A stretch of DNA of 28,433 nt from Desulfobacterales bacterium. Lineage in GTDB: Bacteria; Desulfobacterota; Desulfobacteria; Desulfobacterales; RPRI01. Shown here piece by piece: positions 23,629-28,433 of the stretch. Below the pieces are notes generated by a model. It was not told the origin of the DNA. It searched no databases and worked only from the letters and a program-made list of their open reading frames with translations. The stretch spans positions 1 to 28,433 of the forward strand of contig JAGVOC010000264.1 in assembly GCA_020052975.1 (NCBI GenBank), given 5' to 3'. Numbering within the stretch: the stretch's first letter is position 1; the number at the start of each line of letters is the position of its first letter. Position numbers and translations under genes: made by a program.

Positions 23629-25059
23629 TCAATTTTTGATGACGTTTTTCGATATTATTTTCATGCCACCCGCGATCAACCGATAAAGGTCAAAGGGTTT
23701 CCTTACATTATATAACTGTTTCGCTATATATTTTGGCCTGAAATAAAACTGTCTTAATGCTCGCCTGCGCAAGCGTGTTAATTCTTCCTCCGCAAAACCA
23801 TTAGGAATAAAATTACCAATCTCATATACATTTGTTTTATCCCAATCACTGTCAAATTTCCCATACTGGTTAATAGTAGAGAAGATGGGCGATCCAGGAA
23901 ATACTGTAAAAAATGTTACGCCCACAACATCAATGTCTAAGGACAGCATGAGGTCAATGGTTTCTTGAAGACTCTCTTGGTCTTCCGTGGGATGACCAAG
24001 AATAAAGAACCCTTTCGTGCTTATTCCTGCCCTTTTGGCCCATTTGAAAGCATTTTTTATCTGCTCAAAGGTAACCTTTTTCTTTATAAAATCCATCACT
24101 CTATCTGATCCCGTCTCAACTCCAAATGCAATCTGCCAGCAACCGGCTGCCTTCATGATTTTAAGGCTCTCTTCGGTTACATCACTCGCCCGAGCATCAC
24201 AAGACCATGAAAGCTTGTAATTTTTGGCTATTAATTTATTACAAATATCCAGCATTCTTTTCTTTAAGGTTACAAACGTATCATCGTTAAATTGTATATC
24301 ACCAACATGATATTTTTTATGGAGTATTTCGATCATATCAAGGACATAGTCTGAACTGTAACCTCTAACCTTATGCCCATTAACACTTGTATCGCAAAAA
24401 ATACATCTGCCCGGACAGCCTCTGCTTGTCAGTAGATGGTTGGAAAATTTATTGCCGGCGCTGATCAATGTTGCGCCGTAATGCTGTCGCATATCCGGCA
24501 ACAAATGCCACGCAGGGAAAGGTAACGCATCTAGATCCCGGATAAGCTCTCTTGGTCTGGTTCTTATAATCTGATTGTCTGACATGAACGCTAATCCCGG
24601 CACATCACTCAGGGCACCACCATTATCGAAAGTCTTTAATAGCTCGACAATGGTTGCTTCGCCTTCACCAAGGATGCAAACATCAAAACATCCAGGATAC
24701 TTTTTCAGAGTCTCCTCGGTGGCAGCAGTGATATGGACCCCACCGAGAATAACTTTCACACCATGTAAATTCTCCTTGAGGATTTTTGCTATAGCTGAAG
24801 CAGAGCTGATTGTATGAGTCATAGCACTGATCCCAACATATCGTGGGTTTCGTGTTTTGACTTCTTCTAATATCTGTCTAAGCGAATATTGAAGCGCAAC
24901 CGCGTCCAGAATAGATACTTTATATCTCGCTTTCTCAGCAACCGCGGCAAGTGAGCAAAGCCCAAGATGCGGCAAATGCCCGTAAAGCGTTCCTGGCATT
25001 ATTTCAGCGTCGTCACTAAACCTTGGTGGATCTATAAAAATAATATCAGATTCTTTCAC
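23629..25059 (-). CDS. B12-binding-domain radical SAM protein
   Basis: The 476-residue protein has an N-terminal cobalamin-binding-like Rossmann domain (about 1-150, with DIIFIDPP and VILGGVHITAATEE). This is followed by the radical SAM core with the iron-sulfur motif CxxxCxxC (Cys215, Cys219, Cys222 in RGCPGRCIFC) and later AFGVETGSDRVMDFIKKK and FFILGHPTEDQ. Members do methylations or other radical reactions; many in surface-glycan loci are uncharacterised. The start codon is GTG, and no strong ribosome-binding site is visible. The following DegT-family gene starts immediately after its stop. A role in modifying an acyl, sugar or lipid part of the glycan is inference. Confidence 0.9.
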   Translation of the reverse strand: MKESDIIFIDPPRFSDDAEIMPGTLYGHLPHLGLCSLAAVAEKARYKVSILDAVALQYSLRQILEEVKTRNPRYVGISAMTHTISSASAIAKILKENLHGVKVILGGVHITAATEETLKKYPGCFDVCILGEGEATIVELLKTFDNGGALSDVPGLAFMSDNQIIRTRPRELIRDLDALPFPAWHLLPDMRQHYGATLISAGNKFSNHLLTSRGCPGRCIFCDTSVNGHKVRGYSSDYVLDMIEILHKKYHVGDIQFNDDTFVTLKKRMLDICNKLIAKNYKLSWSCDARASDVTEESLKIMKAAGCWQIAFGVETGSDRVMDFIKKKVTFEQIKNAFKWAKRAGISTKGFFILGHPTEDQESLQETIDLMLSLDIDVVGVTFFTVFPGSPIFSTINQYGKFDSDWDKTNVYEIGNFIPNGFAEEELTRLRRRALRQFYFRPKYIAKQLYNVRKPFDLYRLIAGGMKIISKNVIKN

Positions 25060-25140
25060 TTAAAGAGGTCCCTTTGTCAAAATAGTTTAAGGTATGATGA
25101 AAAGACGCCGGCGACAGGCGGTAATGAGATGACACTGACT

Positions 25141-26325
25141 TCATTGCATTTGTTTTTCACGGAGCATTATTAAGCTACCTACTAAGATACCTAAAATGTA
25201 GGTAGTATGATAATGACTCAACGGAAGCGAAGCAACCGCAACATATAATAAATACTTATACCCTTCTTTATATCGGATGATAATAAATAATACAAAGGCA
25301 AACACGGGAATCAACCCGACCTCAAAGATTAAACGAAGAAACAATCCTGTGGCCTCAATAACACGCACAAATCGAAGCTCGCCAGCGTCCGTATCAAAGT
25401 ATCCAACCCCAGGACCAATCATAATTGCATTTGTGATTTGTTCTACAAATCCATTAAGCAGACCGTCTTTTATTATGTTGTAGCTTCCAATATAGCGGTC
25501 GCTTACACCATCAACATTACTTCCCAAAATAAATAAACCTATAACAATAAAAAAAAGAAATATAATTCTTGAATAATTATGCATACGAGATTGGAGTAAG
25601 AATACAAAATGGAAAGCTATAAAGACATATGCAGATACGGTTTGGCAAGCAATTACCATAAACAGCGAAATTACGATAAGAATTACAAGGTGGCTTTGCT
25701 TGATAAATTTCTTTATATTATTTGATGCAGTTGCTCTCAGATTGTACAAAGCAGAGAAATAAACAAACATTACGCCAAATAGAATTGACATCTCTTTTGG
25801 TGAACTGAATAATACGACTCGACGAAAGGGAAGAAATCGTACACCAGCCCTTACTGAGGAAGGTAATCCATCCGGCTTAAAATATAGATCTAGGTTGAAA
25901 AGCAGCAGCAAAGCCCAAACCGTGAACAAAAACAAACAAGTCACGGAAAGCGCTGGAAGAAAATAGTCGCTTCGCTGGTAGGTACAGTATGAAAATATAA
26001 GGCTAAAACAAATCATTATAATGAATCTCAATAATGCCAAATTGCCTTCATACAAGAGCTGATGGGATTCTATTATAAGAAATCCGAATATTACTATTAA
26101 TAATATTAGAAGCTCAGAGTGCCTTTGATTCAATAGCCTTTTGTAAAAAAACAATGAGTGTATTATTATCAAACATGAAAATGAAATCCCCATCATCGAC
26201 CACATCGGCGAATATATAAACCCCGGAGATATGATTCCCAAAAATACGAGAAAGTTGGAAAGAATACGAATAGTCGGTGAGTTCAATGATATAGAACTAT
26301 TCACTATCGTGAAATCTTTGAACAT
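25141..26325 (-). CDS. O-antigen polymerase/ligase-like membrane protein (Wzy/WaaL family)
   Basis: The 394-residue protein is very hydrophobic, with roughly ten to eleven predicted transmembrane helices by eye and few soluble loops. A larger polar segment near IGPGVGYFDTDAGELRFVRVIEA resembles the periplasmic loop of Wzy_C/O-antigen ligase proteins. Wzy polymerises lipid-linked repeat units at the periplasmic face; WaaL ligates them to lipid A-core. The two cannot be told apart from sequence alone. Location inside a glycan locus next to glycosyltransferases favours Wzy. ATG at 26325, AAGGA about 11 nt upstream, one-base spacing from the upstream glycosyltransferase stop. GC content is very low, as expected of wzy genes. 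Confidence 0.85.
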   Translation of the reverse strand: MFKDFTIVNSSISLNSPTIRILSNFLVFLGIISPGFIYSPMWSMMGISFSCLIIIHSLFFYKRLLNQRHSELLILLIVIFGFLIIESHQLLYEGNLALLRFIIMICFSLIFSYCTYQRSDYFLPALSVTCLFLFTVWALLLLFNLDLYFKPDGLPSSVRAGVRFLPFRRVVLFSSPKEMSILFGVMFVYFSALYNLRATASNNIKKFIKQSHLVILIVISLFMVIACQTVSAYVFIAFHFVFLLQSRMHNYSRIIFLFFIVIGLFILGSNVDGVSDRYIGSYNIIKDGLLNGFVEQITNAIMIGPGVGYFDTDAGELRFVRVIEATGLFLRLIFEVGLIPVFAFVLFIIIRYKEGYKYLLYVAVASLPLSHYHTTYILGILVGSLIMLREKQMQ

Positions 26326-26326
26326 C

Positions 26327-27418
26327 TTATATGAAATCCTTATTGACTATACCGCGTTCTTTTAATGTATCAATCACACTTTTAACCCTATGAACCCACG
26401 TATGTTCATTTAAAACTCTTTGCTTACCCTTATCTGATATCTTCCTTAATGAGCTAATATTTTTCAGATAATGATTAATGGACTCAAACAATTCTTTATC
26501 ATTTTTAAACGAGACGATTTCTTCCCCCAGCTTAAAATGAGCCTCTAAATTTTTTTTATAATCCACTAATTCGGAAGCACCACAGGCAAGGATGTCGAAT
26601 GTTCTTGTATTCACACCTTCCTGCGCCTCCGGATCATGGATGTTTAAAACAATTTTCGATGAAAGATATATTTTTAATACTTTTTCACCGGATGCCTTGC
26701 CTTTATAATACGAAGGAGTCGTTTTTCCTTTTTTTAGAAAATACTTTGTCCATCCAGCACCAAACACACCGAGATTATAATGTTTAAGTTTGTCAAATAT
26801 TTCTACTCTGTTGGGAAAAGGATATCCTACAAAGCAAATATCGTAACCAAAATTTTTACTATCTTCTTCATTTATTATAAGTTTTCTATATCTATTCGGA
26901 TCGGCTGCCAGTGGTAAATATCCGACTTTTGTTATCTCTCTTTTTTTAATTTGTTCGACATAGTAAGTATCATATACAAAAATATAATTATATAGGTACA
27001 TACCTTTTTCAAAGTTAAATTTCCTGAAATCATCAGCAAAAAGACCGGCATAAGAGTAAAAAGGGTCATCCCAGATATAGGCAATTATGGGGCATTGTGT
27101 TTCATTTCGTATTCTTTTCAAGGTTTCCGGAAAGATATGATCACCTTTAATTATAAATAAAAGATCCGGCTTTTCTTTTTTTACAGTATTTATAAGCTCT
27201 TCATTCTCTCTCTTTAAATAATATTTTAGAATAGGGTTAAAAAACCGTTTCAAAAATGGAATAGTTAATCCTATCTTCCTTGCAAACCTTTCTTGTATGG
27301 TTGTTTTGGTGCCGTAATTTAACAGAATTGCATTAAATCCTACCGTTTCAAAAGCTTCTCTTATCGCTTCTTCAATTCCATACCATCTAGGTGCATTGAT
27401 TAATACTTTGCTGCTCAT
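26327..27418 (-). CDS. CgeB-like glycosyltransferase
   Basis: The 363-residue protein has the GT-B layout of the CgeB/spore-maturation-like glycosyltransferases: an N-terminal Rossmann part with PDLLFIIKGDHIFPETLKRI and YIWDDP, and a C-terminal part with the nucleotide-site segment NTRTFDILACGASELVDYKKNLEAHF (split here by family alignment at NTRTFDILACG). It is expected to transfer a sugar to the lipid-linked oligosaccharide, but donor and acceptor are unknown. Its ATG overlaps the stop of the SDR gene upstream (ATGA). It is AT-rich like the polymerase downstream. Confidence 0.83.
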   Translation of the reverse strand: MSSKVLINAPRWYGIEEAIREAFETVGFNAILLNYGTKTTIQERFARKIGLTIPFLKRFFNPILKYYLKRENEELINTVKKEKPDLLFIIKGDHIFPETLKRIRNETQCPIIAYIWDDPFYSYAGLFADDFRKFNFEKGMYLYNYIFVYDTYYVEQIKKREITKVGYLPLAADPNRYRKLIINEEDSKNFGYDICFVGYPFPNRVEIFDKLKHYNLGVFGAGWTKYFLKKGKTTPSYYKGKASGEKVLKIYLSSKIVLNIHDPEAQEGVNTRTFDILACGASELVDYKKNLEAHFKLGEEIVSFKNDKELFESINHYLKNISSLRKISDKGKQRVLNEHTWVHRVKSVIDTLKERGIVNKDFI

Positions 27419-28305
27419 TTCTCCAATTCTTTCATTAAACGCAATCCTTCCTCTAAAGATAGTGGTTTCAAACCAAGTTCTTTTTCCATTTTTTCAGTTT
27501 TAAACGATGTATCTCTTGGTCTTTTAACTAATTCATGAAAAAAACCCTGTTGAACCGGTTTTATTAAATTTCCATCTAAGTTAAATACTTCAGCAACTTT
27601 TCTTATTAATTGGTATATGCTTACACATTCGGCACCGGCAATATTAAAAACATCATATTTTTTCCTTTCAATGATTGCCCATATTGCTGTCGCACAACTA
27701 TAATTGAAAAGAGGATTGGTATACACATCATCATACGCATACATTGCTTCTCCTTTTTGAAGCTTCGCGATTGCCTGTGTTACTATGTTCGATCTTTCAA
27801 ATGGGTGGTTCCATCCATACATTAATATCGGCCTCACAATAGCGTGTTGAATTTTCGCATGTTTCGTAACTGTTTCAGCTTGTAATTTAACTTCACCATA
27901 ATAATTTATCGGTTCAGGATTGCTTTCCTCACTGTAAGGCGCCCTTTCACCATCATATATCCCATTCGAAGATATATATATGAACTTTGCACCAAATTGT
28001 TCACAAATTGACATGATTTTCTGGGTTCCTATAGTATTTACATCCTTCGTTTCTTCTCGATGTTGCTCTGCATAATCCGGGCTTCCAATACTGGCGGTGT
28101 GGATTACTACATCCGGCTTAAAATCTCTGAATATTCGAATACCCCCTTCTAAATCACGAATATCTAATTGTAAATATTTGATTCCCTCATAATCATCCAT
28201 AGTATAGTTGCCCAGATATGTAGCTACTATTTGATCATTATCACTTCTATTCTCTATCAAAGCTTTTCCTAATAAACCGGTACCACCGGTAATCAATATT
28301 CTCAT
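27415..28305 (-). CDS. RmlD-like extended SDR (sugar-nucleotide reductase/epimerase)
   Basis: The 296-residue protein has GGTGLLG (7-13), ISSNGIYDG (111-119) and the catalytic Tyr136-x3-Lys140 in YGEVK. It also has VVIHTASIGSPD and the C-terminal RmlD-type substrate region (NIAGAECVSIYQLIRKVAEVF, RPRDTSFKTEKME). It probably reduces a 4-keto sugar nucleotide, as RmlD does for dTDP-L-rhamnose, or acts as an epimerase. I use the ATG at 28305, with GGAGAAGGTGG just upstream. The frame stays open to a TTG at 28323. It overlaps the CgeB-like gene by 4 nt and is the rightmost visible gene of the locus. Confidence 0.86.
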   Translation of the reverse strand: MRILITGGTGLLGKALIENRSDNDQIVATYLGNYTMDDYEGIKYLQLDIRDLEGGIRIFRDFKPDVVIHTASIGSPDYAEQHREETKDVNTIGTQKIMSICEQFGAKFIYISSNGIYDGERAPYSEESNPEPINYYGEVKLQAETVTKHAKIQHAIVRPILMYGWNHPFERSNIVTQAIAKLQKGEAMYAYDDVYTNPLFNYSCATAIWAIIERKKYDVFNIAGAECVSIYQLIRKVAEVFNLDGNLIKPVQQGFFHELVKRPRDTSFKTEKMEKELGLKPLSLEEGLRLMKELEK

Positions 28306-28346
28306 TCCACCTTCTCCTGCCAATATTCAAATACATCAGTAAACTA

Positions 28347-28365
28347 CCACCGACCTTGTCGGTGG
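28347..28365. terminator. Eight-base-pair hairpin at the right edge
   Basis: CCACCGAC (28347-28354) and GTCGGTGG (28358-28365) pair perfectly around a 3-nt loop (CTT). On the plus strand CTTTCTT follows and on the minus strand TAGTTT follows, so neither side has a full U tract. It may be a weak terminator of an upstream (rightward-lying) gene, or a dispersed palindrome. The last 60 nt of the window show no gene. Confidence 0.45.
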
Positions 28366-28433
28366 CTTTCTTAAGACGGCAACTTCTGACAATGTCATTC
28401 GCTGCCGTCTCTCCAGATTCGAAACTGTTCTTC

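Overview
The window suggests an anaerobic, Gram-negative deltaproteobacterium-like organism (Desulfobacterota, possibly Desulfobacterales). This is inference from gene content (bacterial EF-P, GuaA, LarB, an undecaprenyl-linked surface-glycan locus), from AT-rich housekeeping genes and from the style of the intergenic repeats. No rRNA or marker phylogeny is available here.

Left part (1-5.1 kb): efp and a divergent TrpF-like TIM-barrel gene lie on the minus strand. Divergent from them on the plus strand are guaA, a membrane-anchored coiled-coil gene and larB. Two near-identical 88-bp repeats (1472-1559 and 4154-4241) bracket guaA and the coiled-coil gene.

Right part (5.1-28.3 kb): everything reads leftward (minus strand) and forms one long surface-polysaccharide (O-antigen or capsule) locus. 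Its promoter-distal end is a left-handed beta-helix protein at 5117-6298. The locus runs off the right edge, and no flippase, Wzz or ABC exporter is visible. It contains several sub-modules. (a) A set of a WbpM-type UDP-GlcNAc 4,6-dehydratase, an ElyC-like DUF218 protein, a small initiating sugar-phosphate transferase and a frameshifted WbpV/WreQ-like reductase would fit making UDP-D-QuiNAc and loading it on undecaprenyl phosphate. A MazF-type toxin/antitoxin pair is spliced into it with ATGA overlaps. (b) An FnlA-FnlB-FnlC set for UDP-L-FucNAc is interrupted by a TylCIII/NovU-type C-methyltransferase and followed by a WbuB-type glycosyltransferase. (c) A GT4 glycosyltransferase overlaps an SDR gene. 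(d) A markedly GC-richer cassette at 19.5-22.4 kb holds a FemAB/GNAT-like protein, a NodB-type deacetylase and a methyltransferase broken at an 8-G run. (e) A DegT-family protein directly abuts a B12-binding radical SAM enzyme. (f) A Wzy-like polymerase or ligase, a CgeB-like glycosyltransferase and an RmlD-like SDR complete the visible part.

Base composition changes between modules. Hand counts of single 60-nt lines give 34/60 GC at 20161-20220, 32/60 at 11041-11100, 19/60 at 26161-26220 and 16/60 at 12421-12480, which points to mosaic assembly by lateral transfer. Two genes (epimerase/reductase 10435-11455; methyltransferase 21517-22379) are interrupted by single-base frameshifts that may be real, phase-variable or assembly errors. 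There is no gene-free stretch longer than 300 bases. The largest gaps (1432-1687 and 10213-10434) hold a repeat plus a guaA promoter candidate, and a palindromic element, respectively. I saw no tRNA, rRNA, CRISPR array or transposase gene.
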